DNA from: Candidatus Auribacterota bacterium
GTDB lineage: Bacteria > Auribacterota > JAFGBW01 > JAFGJP01
NCBI GenBank assembly: GCA_023144635.1
Contig: JAGLFH010000032.1
Span: 1-57,023, forward strand
Length of the DNA: 57,023 nucleotides
Reading direction: 5' to 3'
Shown: positions 26,370-34,400 of the stretch, in pieces
Numbering within the stretch: position 1 is the stretch's first letter
Layout of the letters: each line of letters opens with the position of its first letter
Program-made: the position numbers and the translations under genes
The notes under the pieces: model-generated
The model's input: the letters and a program-made list of their open reading frames with translations, nothing else
Told to the model about the DNA's origin: nothing
The model's database searches: none

Positions 26370-28070
26370 TTATTCACGAATAAGATCTTTTATTTGCAAG
26401 TCGTACTTTTCTAATATTTTGTGCCGCCTTATTTTTTGTGTGCTTGTAAGCAATTCTTCTTCCATACTGAACGAGGGAAGTATTAAAAAGCGCTTTGGTC
26501 TTTGATAAGGCTCGCAATCACTTGTTAAATTGCGTATTTCCTTTTCTACGATTTTTTTGATATCTTCTTCAGTTTTATTAACGGTTGCTTCATTATTTAT
26601 ATTTATAAGTGCATAACAACGTTTGCATCCTTCTCCTATGATAATTGCATGGTCTATATATGGTGAGCTTTTTATTCTTTCTTCAATGAATTCAGGATAA
26701 AATTTTTCTCCTCCTTTTAAACATAAAAGATTTTTTTTTCTGCCGGATAAAACAAGGAAAGATTCGTTATCTATATATCCCATATCACCTGTAAAGAGCC
26801 AATCATCAATTATTGCTTTTTTTGTCTCTTCTTTCATGTTCCAGTAACCCTTCATTACGCATTTGCCTTTTACTAAAAGTTCACCCATGATGTTTTTTCC
26901 TCTTTTACCTTTCTCATCTTCAAATGTGTAATCACCGTTATGCTCTTTTCTTACCCATGGAATGACTTTTCCTGAAGTATTTTCTTTAAAGTCATGAGGT
27001 GCATTTATACTGATTACAGGAGAACTTTCAGTTAATCCATAACCTTGATACATAGGAATATCAATACTTAAAAAGAATTTTTGAAGAGAAACATCAAGCG
27101 GTGCACCTCCGCCTATAAAATATTTAATATTTCCGCCAAAATTATTTTTAATCTTATTGAACACTATTTTTTTCATAATTAAATAAAGCAATCTCAGTAA
27201 AAGACCAGAATTGTTTTTCTTTGTCAAATGGTATTGAAGGGCAACAGATTGTGCTTTTCTAAAAATGGATTTTTGCAAAGAAGATTTATTTTGTACTGAG
27301 CTTTCTATCCCTTTTTTTAAGACATCAGCAAGTCTGGGTATGCTTAGAACTATAGTAGGTTTAAAAAGAAGGAGATCTTTTAAAAAAGTTGATTTATTTT
27401 TTGGAATAAATATTTTACCACCTACATGCAGCATAGTAAAAATTTCTGCTGTAAGAGCAAAAGAATGCCAGTAGGGAAGTACGGACATAACACTGTCTGT
27501 GCTTTTCATGCATATGTAATCAGCGCTTGTTGATGCATTAATTTTGATATTACGGTGTGTGAGCATGACGCCTTTTGGATTTCCTGTTGAGCCGGAAGTA
27601 TAAATGATAAAAGCAGTATCGTCAGGATCAGTCTGTTTGGTCAATGGCTTTTCTTCTTTGTTATTGTCTTTAAGGTTTTTTAAATCGGAAAAACAGGTTA
27701 CTTCTATTGATGTAAGATTTTTTAGTTTTTTTTCTAAGGAATCTGCACAAAAAATTATTTTTGCTCCAGAATCTTTTATTATAAAAGATAATTCTTTATC
27801 TTTTAAAGTTTCGCAAATAGGAACAGCGATGCCTCCTGCAAGCCAAATGCTGAAGAAAAGTATAATAGTCTGCGGAGATTTTTCAGATATTATAATTATT
27901 CTATCTCCATTTGTTATACCGATTCTTATTAAATATTTCCTAAGGTTTTCTATCTCTTTTGCCAAAACAATACCGCTATATTCTTTAATAACATTTTCTT
28001 CATAACCTTTGATTATACAATCGTTTTTATCAGATATGTTTTCCAGGTAACCAAGTAAAATCTCTTTCAT
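26370..28070 (-). CDS. Long-chain acyl-CoA synthetase (AMP-forming)
   Basis: A 566-residue ANL-superfamily adenylating enzyme. The P-loop-like signature IIYTSGSTGNPKGV lies near residue 160, the A5 motif YGLTESSP near 340, and the hinge region FTGDMGYIDNES followed by SGRKKNLLCLKGGEK near 425-450. The preference for FadD/long-chain type comes from its overall length and the KNLLCLKGGEKFYPE hinge. The reaction activates a fatty acid with ATP to acyl-AMP and then CoA. There is no signal peptide. It is a single-gene unit, divergent from the small 83-aa protein, and both ends lie next to repeat-rich gaps. A second adenylating module occurs in the fusion protein at 48323-51739. Confidence 0.9.
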   Translation of the reverse strand: MKEILLGYLENISDKNDCIIKGYEENVIKEYSGIVLAKEIENLRKYLIRIGITNGDRIIIISEKSPQTIILFFSIWLAGGIAVPICETLKDKELSFIIKDSGAKIIFCADSLEKKLKNLTSIEVTCFSDLKNLKDNNKEEKPLTKQTDPDDTAFIIYTSGSTGNPKGVMLTHRNIKINASTSADYICMKSTDSVMSVLPYWHSFALTAEIFTMLHVGGKIFIPKNKSTFLKDLLLFKPTIVLSIPRLADVLKKGIESSVQNKSSLQKSIFRKAQSVALQYHLTKKNNSGLLLRLLYLIMKKIVFNKIKNNFGGNIKYFIGGGAPLDVSLQKFFLSIDIPMYQGYGLTESSPVISINAPHDFKENTSGKVIPWVRKEHNGDYTFEDEKGKRGKNIMGELLVKGKCVMKGYWNMKEETKKAIIDDWLFTGDMGYIDNESFLVLSGRKKNLLCLKGGEKFYPEFIEERIKSSPYIDHAIIIGEGCKRCYALININNEATVNKTEEDIKKIVEKEIRNLTSDCEPYQRPKRFLILPSFSMEEELLTSTQKIRRHKILEKYDLQIKDLIRE

Positions 28071-28231
28071 GTTTTCCTCTTTTTAAATAGTGGCGTAGCT
28101 TTTTTAAAGAACTTTTGCATTTTTATGTTATATAGTACATTTTTGTACTATTATAAAATAAATATAAGAAATAAGCAGGCTTAAATTAACAATCTTTATA
28201 GTGTTTGTTAATTAAAAAACAGGAGACAAAT

Positions 28232-28483
28232 ATGTCTGGGATGGAAAAAGAAGAAGTTTTGCAGATATTGGATGTTTTAATAGAAAATAAGTTTAAAGAA
28301 TTAACCCAGATAGTTATTTTCTTAAATATACTTTGTAAAAAACTGAATATTAACAGTGAAGAAATGTGGAAAGAAGCTGGACAGGTTTTTAATGACAATT
28401 ATGAAGCAATACGAAAGGATTCAAAGCAGATAGTAGATTTGCAGCGCCAGATAAATGATATATTCGAAAAAAAGGACAGATAG
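28232..28483 (+). CDS. Small helical hypothetical protein
   Basis: From ATG 28232, behind AGGAGA at 28221-28226, the product has 83 residues (an upstream in-frame TTG at 28205 lacks a ribosome site). It is rich in charged helices, with an amphipathic stretch ELTQIVIFLNILCKKLNI in the middle and a terminal coiled segment. I do not recognise a family. It is transcribed divergently from the acyl-CoA synthetase across a 161-base gap and is followed directly by repeat sequence. The good start site and the absence of overlap with anything else support a real gene. Confidence 0.6.
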   Translation: MSGMEKEEVLQILDVLIENKFKELTQIVIFLNILCKKLNINSEEMWKEAGQVFNDNYEAIRKDSKQIVDLQRQINDIFEKKDR

Positions 28484-28508
28484 CAGAGGGTAGAAGACAG
28501 AGAAAAAA

Positions 28509-28671
28509 GTAATCACGAAAACACGAAAATAAAATAAAAGCACGAAAAAAAAAGAATATAGTAGGGGCGGGCCTTGCGTCTGCCCGTGTAAATATAAAAA
28601 TACAAAAAGTAAAAAGAAAGTTCTGGTTTTTAGGCTTTTTCCTACATCTTATAGCTTATGACTTACAACTG
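28509..28671 (+). repeat. Composite repeat A, copy 3 (R2 missing)
   Basis: R3 (28509-28552) is joined almost directly to the R1 hairpin (28564-28586), then a full R6 (about 28609-28671). The 49-base R2 block found in the other three copies is absent at this position, while a diverged form of it occurs 37 bases beyond R6. Copy 3 therefore shows that the blocks are separable units. Confidence 0.88.
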
Positions 28672-28818
28672 CATTTATTTGATAGGTTCTAGGTCAAGGA
28701 GCACTTCCGCCTTCGTTAAAACTACGGCGAGACAGGTCGGCAGATGATTATAAAAATTTAACCACGAAGGACACGAAGAGCACGAAGGAAAAGCCCATTC
28801 ACCACAGAGAACACAGAG

Positions 28819-28842
28819 TCATGAACCATGTATGGTTCATGA
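28819..28842. repeat. R9 palindrome, intact copy
   Basis: Eleven-base arms TCATGAACCAT and ATGGTTCATGA enclose GT. The related sequence at 26209-26232 keeps only eight-base arms. Outside the palindrome the two copies share a flank (GATGAACCGTAAATTTAT). Confidence 0.88.
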
Positions 28843-29038
28843 TGAACCGTAAATTTATGAAGTATGTCCTCCCAACAAGATGGCGGATTTGCAATAGTGG
28901 CGGGCCTTGTTTTAATCCTGACTGTAATGGAAGGGCCTCCGCCAGTGTAATTATTTAAATACAAAATTTAGATATATTTGGTTTTGAATATTATAATATG
29001 ATTGGTTTATTTATGCTTTTTTATGTTAAAATTCAATA

Positions 29039-29653
29039 GTGCTTAATAATAGAAAATTGATATTATTTATTTCTTTTTTTGTGTTATTTTTGACTTCTAC
29101 TTGCAGGAATATTGAAGCGCATCCGCATATTTGGATTGACACAAAAATCCGATTTGTTTTCATTCATCAAAGTCTTTCTTATATAAAATTAACATATATT
29201 TTTGATGAGATGTATAGTGTCATGATTTGCGATCAGGTTGATATTAATAATAACGACAAATTTGAATCAAGTGAAATAGCCAAGATTAAAGAAATGATAT
29301 TGAAGGAAATAGATGGTGATAATTATTTTGCTCATTTAAAAGTCAATAATAATGATATTCCTGTAGAAAATATTGAATTTTTGACAGCATTTATGGACAA
29401 AGAAGAGAGATTAGTACTTTTCTTGAACATTCCTTGTAACATTGCAGCAACTGAATCTAATCAGACAGTTGCGATAAGTATCTATGATGAAAAGTATTAT
29501 TGTGAAATAGTGGATCCAATAGAAGAGATGGTTTTTATTAAAGGAGCAAATGAAATTGAATGTTCATTGTCTTTTCAAGAAGATACAAAGAACGCATATT
29601 ATTATGATCAATTTAATCCTATTTTTACAATTATTAATTTTAAAAAGAAATGA
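29039..29653 (+). CDS. DUF1007 family secreted protein
   Basis: A 204-residue protein beginning at GTG 29039 (no ATG in frame fits). Residues 5-24 are a signal helix ending in EAHPHIWID, the His-rich mature N-terminus typical of DUF1007. The remainder is beta-rich with an acidic region DINNNDKFESSEI that looks like a calcium or metal loop. DUF1007 proteins are usually encoded beside NicO-type nickel/cobalt exporters or importers, and here the NicO gene overlaps its stop by four bases (ATGA). A periplasmic metal-delivery role is likely but inferred. Confidence 0.85.
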   Translation: MLNNRKLILFISFFVLFLTSTCRNIEAHPHIWIDTKIRFVFIHQSLSYIKLTYIFDEMYSVMICDQVDINNNDKFESSEIAKIKEMILKEIDGDNYFAHLKVNNNDIPVENIEFLTAFMDKEERLVLFLNIPCNIAATESNQTVAISIYDEKYYCEIVDPIEEMVFIKGANEIECSLSFQEDTKNAYYYDQFNPIFTIINFKKK

Positions 29654-30564
29654 AAAAAAATCTTAAATTAATATCTTTATTGTTTATGTTTCTATTGATT
29701 ATATCTATATGGGACAGCTTTTATTCTGCACCAAATCAGGCTTTGGCAGGAGAAGAAATTGAAAATATTTCTTACGAAGCGGAGCAATATTCAAATAATA
29801 CTTTTCAAGCAAGTCTTAAAAAATTGTCACAAGTTCAACGTGATCTTCGTAAGCACATTGTAAGATTGACCAGAGCATTAAAAAAAGAATTCCATCTGCG
29901 TTATTTGATTATGATTTTGTTGTTTTCATTTATTTATGGGATTATTCATTCTATTGGTCCGGGGCATGCTAAAAGCATTATTTTTTCATATTTTATGACA
30001 GTAGATGCAAAAATTAAAGATGGTGTTTGTTTAGGGGTAATGACAGCTGTTGTTCATGGTCTTTCAGGCTTTTTGATTGCATTGTTTATAACGTTGGGTG
30101 TAACTCAATTTATTGAGAATGTTTGTCCTGGTTTAAATATTGATAATGTTTTATCCCTTGTAAGCAGTCTTTTTATTCTGACTTTGGGAGGTTGTTTTTT
30201 TATTCGAGCTTGTATTGATTGTAAGAGTTCCAGAATCGTTTGCTTAGAAGAGAGATTTGCAAATAAAAAGCACACGTTAAGAAATATTTTTCTAACAGCA
30301 ATTGGAATTGGTATTATTCCTTGTGCTGGAACAATTATTTTAGTTTCCTTTTTTATTGCTATGAAAAGAATTGATTTAGGCATATTGAGTGCATTAGCTA
30401 TGACAGGGGGGATGGCATTAATTATTATTTTAGCAGGGATAAGTTCAATTGTTTCAAAACAAGCAACCGTTTTTATCTGTAATAAAAAAATTAAAGTAAT
30501 AGTGTTGATTTTGCGATTTATTGGATCAATTGCACTTATTCTATTTGGATTAATTATGTTTTAA
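29650..30564 (+). CDS. NicO/RcnA-like nickel-cobalt transporter family protein
   Basis: A 304-residue membrane protein. After an N-terminal anchor and a soluble stretch with heptad character (residues about 35-85), six or so helices follow. The first transporter helix has FIYGIIHSIGPGHAKSI, the HX5GPGHXK-like metal motif of the NicO family, and the second TAVVHGLSGF. ALAMTGGMALIIILAG closes the fold. The usual substrate is Ni2+ or Co2+, but because it sits beside a DtxR regulator and Feo genes, iron or manganese are also possible. It overlaps the DUF1007 gene by four bases, implying translational coupling. Confidence 0.87.
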   Translation: MKKNLKLISLLFMFLLIISIWDSFYSAPNQALAGEEIENISYEAEQYSNNTFQASLKKLSQVQRDLRKHIVRLTRALKKEFHLRYLIMILLFSFIYGIIHSIGPGHAKSIIFSYFMTVDAKIKDGVCLGVMTAVVHGLSGFLIALFITLGVTQFIENVCPGLNIDNVLSLVSSLFILTLGGCFFIRACIDCKSSRIVCLEERFANKKHTLRNIFLTAIGIGIIPCAGTIILVSFFIAMKRIDLGILSALAMTGGMALIIILAGISSIVSKQATVFICNKKIKVIVLILRFIGSIALILFGLIMF

Positions 30565-30610
30565 TAGTTAGCAAGAATCTTTTTTATAAGATAGCAATTT
30601 AAAAATAATC

Positions 30611-30646
30611 TTGACATTATGAAAAGAAATGTTAGAGTGGTCTAAA
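30611..30646 (+). promoter_or_regulatory. Promoter overlapped by predicted DtxR-family operator
   Basis: TTGACA (30611-30616) and TAGAGT (30633-30638, 16-base spacer) form a possible promoter. The palindrome GTTAGAGTGGTCTAAA (30631-30646) covers the -10 box; its arms TTAGA and TCTAA match exactly around four bases. The position fits autorepression of the regulator gene that starts at 30657. Operators of the DtxR/MntR family have TTAG...CTAA ends of this type. Confidence 0.65.
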
Positions 30647-30656
30647 ATATTAAGGC

Positions 30657-31166
30657 ATGGCTAACATTAAAGGTTTGATTATGCATGGCATTACAGATAA
30701 TTTAAGTTCGAAAATGGAAGATTATCTTGAGACTATTTTCATTCTTAAGAAAGAAACTGGTGTTGCAAGAGTCGGTGAGATTGCAAAGAGTCTAAAGGTA
30801 AAGAGTTCAAGTGTGAATTCTGCAGTTAATTTTTTAAAAGAACATGGTTTAGTTATTCATGAAAAGTATGGGTATGTCAGATTAACAAAAGAAGGTGATA
30901 GAATAGCTTCGGAAGTAAAAAGTAAACATGATATTTTTTTTAGATTTTTAACAGAGTTTTTAATGCTCGATCCCAAAAAGGCTGAAAAAGAAGCATGTTC
31001 TATAGAACATGCTATAAGCAAGGAAACTTTTCAGAGATTAACTAAATTATTTAAATTTTTAGAAGATGGTTTTAAAGAAGGTAAACCTAGAATATTGGAA
31101 AAGTTTGAAATTTATCTAAAGACGGGAAAAAGAAAAAAATGTGAACGTGAGAAAAGTTGTAGATAG
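30657..31166 (+). CDS. DtxR/MntR family metal-dependent transcriptional regulator
   Basis: A 169-residue regulator. An N-terminal winged helix (residues 15-75: MEDYLETIFILKKE, VGEIAKSLKVKSSSVNSAVNFLKEHGLV) is followed by the dimerisation and metal-binding domain with the ligand cluster EKEACSIEHAISKETFQRL. There is no C-terminal SH3-like domain, as in MntR-type or shortened DtxR proteins. It represses metal-uptake genes when loaded with Fe2+ or Mn2+. Matching palindromes precede this gene and feoA, so it probably controls both. An ATG eight codons later is an alternative start. Family firm, metal inferred as iron from neighbours. Confidence 0.9.
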   Translation: MANIKGLIMHGITDNLSSKMEDYLETIFILKKETGVARVGEIAKSLKVKSSSVNSAVNFLKEHGLVIHEKYGYVRLTKEGDRIASEVKSKHDIFFRFLTEFLMLDPKKAEKEACSIEHAISKETFQRLTKLFKFLEDGFKEGKPRILEKFEIYLKTGKRKKCEREKSCR

Positions 31167-31181
31167 GAAGATAAAAAATTT

Positions 31182-31207
31182 TAAAATAAAAGTTAGATGC
31201 TTCTAAC
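31182..31207 (+). promoter_or_regulatory. Predicted operator and -10 box ahead of feoA
   Basis: TAAAAT (31182-31187) matches five of six bases of a -10 box; the -35 is weak (TTGTAG at 31158). Immediately after it lies GTTAGATGCTTCTAAC (31192-31207), a palindrome with perfect six-base arms. It shares its arm GTTAGA and four-base spacing with the site ahead of the DtxR gene. Binding here would block transcription of the Feo operon. Confidence 0.68.
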
Positions 31208-31238
31208 AAAGTAAAGGTTGTCTAAAAGGAGGAAGGGC

Positions 31239-31478
31239 ATGAAGAAAATTAGAAAATTAAGCGAATTGGAGCCTTGTTCAAAGGGAATAGTGAAAAGAGT
31301 AGAGGGCCAAGGCAATTTAAAACGAAAATTGCTTGATATGGGGGTTATTCCTGGGAGTAGCATTGAAGTTGTGAAGCTTGCGCCTTTAGGCGATCCTGTG
31401 GACGTTAAAATTAAAGGATATCATTTGTCACTCAGAAAGGAAGAAGCAATTCAGATTTCTGTGGAGGTAATTGAATAA
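31239..31478 (+). CDS. feoA: FeoA family protein (first copy)
   Basis: Taken from ATG 31239, eight bases or so after AAGGAGG, the product has 79 residues; an upstream TTG would include the ribosome site in the coding frame. It is a small SH3-like barrel with LKRKLLDMGVIPGSSIEVVKLAPLGDPVDVKIKG and LSLRKEEA, the FeoA signature. FeoA is a cytoplasmic accessory factor that contacts FeoB and stimulates ferrous iron uptake. The stop overlaps the start of a second feoA by one base. It is the first gene of a long operon under a predicted DtxR operator. Confidence 0.93.
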   Translation: MKKIRKLSELEPCSKGIVKRVEGQGNLKRKLLDMGVIPGSSIEVVKLAPLGDPVDVKIKGYHLSLRKEEAIQISVEVIE

Positions 31479-31702
31479 TGATTAAATTAAGTAATGCAAA
31501 AATAGGCAGTAAATTAACGTTTATTTCTGCAAATGGCGGTAGATGTATACATCACAGATTGGCAGAAATGGGATTAGTTTCAGGAGAAAAAATAAAAGTA
31601 TTATATAGTACAGGACATGGCCAGGTAATAGTGCACATAAAGGGAAGCAAAGTTGCTTTTGGGCATGGATTAGCACAAAAAATAGTAGTAAGGGAGGAAT
31701 AA
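31478..31702 (+). CDS. feoA: FeoA family protein (second copy)
   Basis: A 74-residue FeoA domain, read from the ATG that overlaps the preceding stop (TAATG). It carries HHRLAEMGLVSGEKIKVLYSTGHGQVIVHIKGSKVAFGHGLAQKI in the expected SH3-like order; positions of Gly residues match the first copy though overall identity is low. Two separate feoA genes before feoB are seen in several lineages, and the two proteins may form a heteromeric regulator of the pump. FeoB begins three bases later. Confidence 0.92.
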   Translation: MIKLSNAKIGSKLTFISANGGRCIHHRLAEMGLVSGEKIKVLYSTGHGQVIVHIKGSKVAFGHGLAQKIVVREE

Positions 31703-31705
31703 AAT

Positions 31706-33793
31706 ATGAGTGGTAATAAGAAATTAACAATTGCTTTAGCTGGTAATCCTAATTGCGGTAAATCGACTATATTCAATAATTTGACAGGTTCACGTCAACA
31801 TGTAGGGAATTATCCTGGTGTTACGGTTGAAAAAAAAGAAGGAGGTGTGGTTTATAAGGATTATAATTTAACCATAGTTGATCTACCTGGTACATATAGC
31901 TTATCAGCATATTCAGAAGATGAAGTTGTTGCCCGGGATTATATTGTAAAAGAGAAGCCGGATGTTGTTGTGCATATTCTAGATTCTTCGAATTTAGAGA
32001 GAAATTTATACTTATATACTCAACTAGCTGAGTTTGATGTCCCAATTGTGTTAGCTATGAATATGAGTGATATTGCAGAGAAAAAAGGTCATAGTATTGA
32101 TTATAATGAGCTTTCTCGTCTGTTGGGTAAACCCATTGTTAAAACCGTAGGAAGCAAAAATAAAGGTACGGAGGATTTATTAGAGACTGTTTTAAAACTT
32201 TATGATGGAAGAATAAAAATTGAGAAAATAAAAATTGATTATGGTGAAGAAATTGAACAGGAACTTAAAAATATTATTAAGTTGTTATCTAAAAGCAAAA
32301 AATCCTTGAATCAATATCCAGTCAAGTGGATTGCAATTAAATTGCTTGAAAATGATTCTTTAGCCATTGATGTTATCAAAAAACTTTCAAATGAAGAAGA
32401 AATCCTTGATCAGATTGAAAAAAGCCGACATCATCTTAAACTTCATTTTGAAGATGATCCGGAAGTTATGATTGCTGATAGAAGATATGGTTTTATCAGT
32501 GGAGCATGTACTCAATCTGTGCGTATAACCGTAGAAGAACGTCACGATCTTTCTGATCAAATTGATAAAATTATTTTAAATAGATTTTTAGGGCTGCCAA
32601 TTTTTGCTGCTGTGATGTATGGAATTTTCAAATTTACATTTACGTTTTCAGGACCTGTTGTTGGGTGGTTTGAATCATTATTTGAATGGATGGGTGGTGT
32701 CGTTGCGTCCATTTTTTCTGAGGGACTTGTTCAATCATTTTTAGTTGATGGCATTATCGGAGGCGTTGGTGGTGTTCTTGGCTTTTTCCCGCTTGTCCTT
32801 TTTATGTTCTTTGCTATCGCGTTTTTTGAGGATTCCGGTTATATGGCAAGAGCAGCTTTTGTTATGGATAAAATAATGAGTAAATTTGGCCTTCATGGAA
32901 AATCATTTTTACCAATGATGATTTCGACAAATGGATGCGCAGTTCCGGGTATTATGGCAACGAGAACTCTTGATAGCAAAAAAGATCGTTTGATTACAAT
33001 GATGGTTACACCATTTATGATCTGCGGAGCAAAGCTTCCTATTTTTGCATTGTTTATTGGGGCGTTCTTTCCGTCGGACCAGGGTGCAAATATGATGTTT
33101 CTTATGTATGTATTGAGTCTTTTGCTTGCTTTTGGTTCTGCATGGATTCTTAAGCAATTTGTTTTTAAAGGTGAAATAGCTCATTTTGTTATGGAATTGC
33201 CTCCTTACCGTATTCCGACACTTAAAGGGTTATTGCTGAAAATGTGGGAGCGTGGTTGGCTGTACATCAAAAAAGCAGGAACAGTTATTTTGTTGATTTC
33301 AATTATTGTTTGGGCAGGTTTTACCTTTCCGCAAATGGACGTAAAAGATGGAATAAGCGAGGAATCTGTTGCTTCAATGCAAATGGAACAGAGTTTTGCC
33401 GGAAGGATTGGAAAACTTATTGAACCTGCTGTTAAGCCTCTTGGTTTGGATTGGCGTTCAGGTGTAGCTTTAATAGCAGGTGTTGTGGCAAAAGAGGTTG
33501 TTGTCAGTACGTTTGGGACAATGTACCGTCTTGGGGAGATAGACCCTGAAGAAGCTGATACTTTACAAGAGGCACTTATAAAAGATACATCATGGAGTCC
33601 ATTAAAGGCACTATCCTTTTTAATGTTTTGTTTGATCTATATGCCGTGTTTTGTTGCTATGGCCGTTTTTTATAGAGAATCAGGATCCAGCTGGAAGTGG
33701 ACTTGTTTCTTGGTGTTTTGGACGACAATTATGGCATGGAGCGCTTCTTTTTTAGTTTATCAGGTAGGTACTTTGTTAGGGTTTGGAGGATAA
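31706..33793 (+). CDS. feoB: Ferrous iron transporter FeoB
   Basis: The 695-residue FeoB has the cytosolic G domain with all motifs: GNPNCGKST (G1, residues 13-21), the switch-I YPGVTVEKKEG, DLPGTYSL (G3) and NMSD (G4). A helical linker follows to residue about 270, and then two gate-bearing membrane halves. The first gate contains NGCAVPGIMATR and FMICGAKLPIF with the conserved cysteines; the second contains GVVAKEVVVSTFG. It transports Fe2+ across the inner membrane. The gene is three bases after feoA2 and is followed by small accessory genes and a porin. Length and motifs are complete, with no sign of decay. Confidence 0.96.
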   Translation: MSGNKKLTIALAGNPNCGKSTIFNNLTGSRQHVGNYPGVTVEKKEGGVVYKDYNLTIVDLPGTYSLSAYSEDEVVARDYIVKEKPDVVVHILDSSNLERNLYLYTQLAEFDVPIVLAMNMSDIAEKKGHSIDYNELSRLLGKPIVKTVGSKNKGTEDLLETVLKLYDGRIKIEKIKIDYGEEIEQELKNIIKLLSKSKKSLNQYPVKWIAIKLLENDSLAIDVIKKLSNEEEILDQIEKSRHHLKLHFEDDPEVMIADRRYGFISGACTQSVRITVEERHDLSDQIDKIILNRFLGLPIFAAVMYGIFKFTFTFSGPVVGWFESLFEWMGGVVASIFSEGLVQSFLVDGIIGGVGGVLGFFPLVLFMFFAIAFFEDSGYMARAAFVMDKIMSKFGLHGKSFLPMMISTNGCAVPGIMATRTLDSKKDRLITMMVTPFMICGAKLPIFALFIGAFFPSDQGANMMFLMYVLSLLLAFGSAWILKQFVFKGEIAHFVMELPPYRIPTLKGLLLKMWERGWLYIKKAGTVILLISIIVWAGFTFPQMDVKDGISEESVASMQMEQSFAGRIGKLIEPAVKPLGLDWRSGVALIAGVVAKEVVVSTFGTMYRLGEIDPEEADTLQEALIKDTSWSPLKALSFLMFCLIYMPCFVAMAVFYRESGSSWKWTCFLVFWTTIMAWSASFLVYQVGTLLGFGG

Positions 33794-33796
33794 ATT

Positions 33797-33967
33797 ATGG
33801 AAAAAATTATAATAATTACAATAGTTTTTATTTCTATATTATGTTTGATCTATCATATTAGAAAAATGTTTAATACCCAGAATCCTTGCACTGGTTGTGG
33901 TCATTCTGGAGAGTGTAGAAATAAAAATAAATTTAATAAATTAAATAGAGAGGAATTTGTGAAATGA
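33797..33967 (+). CDS. FeoB-associated Cys-rich membrane peptide
   Basis: A 56-residue peptide starting three bases after feoB. It has one N-terminal membrane helix (IIIITIVFISILCLIYHI) followed by a cysteine cluster, PCTGCGHSGEC, and a basic tail. That arrangement is the FeoB-associated Cys-rich membrane protein pattern, often encoded directly after feoB. The clustered cysteines could bind iron or sense redox state. Its stop overlaps the start of the next gene by four bases (ATGA). It is too short for most gene callers but has clear family features. Confidence 0.85.
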   Translation: MEKIIIITIVFISILCLIYHIRKMFNTQNPCTGCGHSGECRNKNKFNKLNREEFVK

Positions 33968-34176
33968 ACAAAGGTGGCATGCTTTCAAAAATAGAAAAGC
34001 TTGGTTGTATATACAAGACACCATGTGGAATTATAAATGTAAACATTAGAGGAATGACTCTTCATTTAAGTGAGTACACTTTTACTGATTTTTCATTAAT
34101 GGTTTCTAAAGCTAGCACAGTTTTATTAGATCAAGGGTTAACAGAAATAATGAAGGAAAGAGAATGTGGTAAATAA
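33964..34176 (+). CDS. Small unknown protein in the Feo operon
   Basis: A 70-residue protein whose ATG overlaps the stop of the Cys-rich peptide (ATGA), which strongly supports translation. It has two central cysteines (LGCIYKTPCGIINVNIRG), a hydrophobic stretch and an amphipathic C-terminal half. There is no signal peptide. I do not recognise a family. Its position between the FeoB-associated peptide and a DUF2292 gene, in an operon under a metal-responsive operator, points to iron handling, but that rests on context only. Confidence 0.65.
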   Translation: MNKGGMLSKIEKLGCIYKTPCGIINVNIRGMTLHLSEYTFTDFSLMVSKASTVLLDQGLTEIMKERECGK

Positions 34177-34177
34177 T

Positions 34178-34330
34178 ATGATCATTGAAGATAAGAAAAG
34201 AATAGAAGAAGTTTATAAATTTATTAAAGAAATAAGATATGGAGAGGTTGTTGTTACTCTTCATGATTCAGAGATAGTTCAGGTAGAAAAAAGAGAGAAG
34301 AAGCGTTTTAACATACAAAAGCGACTGTAA
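34178..34330 (+). CDS. DUF2292 (YezD-like) small protein
   Basis: A 50-residue protein beginning one base after the preceding stop. The pattern RIEEVYKFIKEIRYGEVVVT, then HDSEIVQVEKREKKRF is that of DUF2292, a small two-stranded family in which a basic helix is followed by a GxVxVxxxDGxVVQIExxEK-like hairpin. Members are often encoded near metal, sulfur or iron transport genes, but no molecular function is known. No cysteines are present. It ends 70 bases before the porin gene. Confidence 0.75.
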   Translation: MIIEDKKRIEEVYKFIKEIRYGEVVVTLHDSEIVQVEKREKKRFNIQKRL

Positions 34331-34400
34331 TGACAGAGCTAATAGAATATATAAAATATCCGACTGGACAACCAGAGGCAATAATAAAGGAGGAAGTATT

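Larger units (their letters stand above)
28484..29038. other. Intergenic region with dense mosaic repeats
   Basis: This 555-base gap before the metal-uptake genes contains, in order, composite A copy 3 (28509-28671, without R2), a degenerate R2 variant (about 28708-28745), CACGAAGG repeats (R8, about 28758-28788), the perfect palindrome at 28819-28842 within R9, and an R4 block (about 28866-28889). Apparent open frames here are made of repeat sequence. The last 60 bases are AT-rich, and TATAAT at 28992-28997 may be the -10 box for the DUF1007 gene, though no -35 box fits. Confidence 0.7.

Noticed and set aside
28758..28964. Sixty-eight-codon minus-strand open frame
   Set aside because: Entirely made of CACGAAGG, R9 and R4 repeat material; its translation has no protein-like character.
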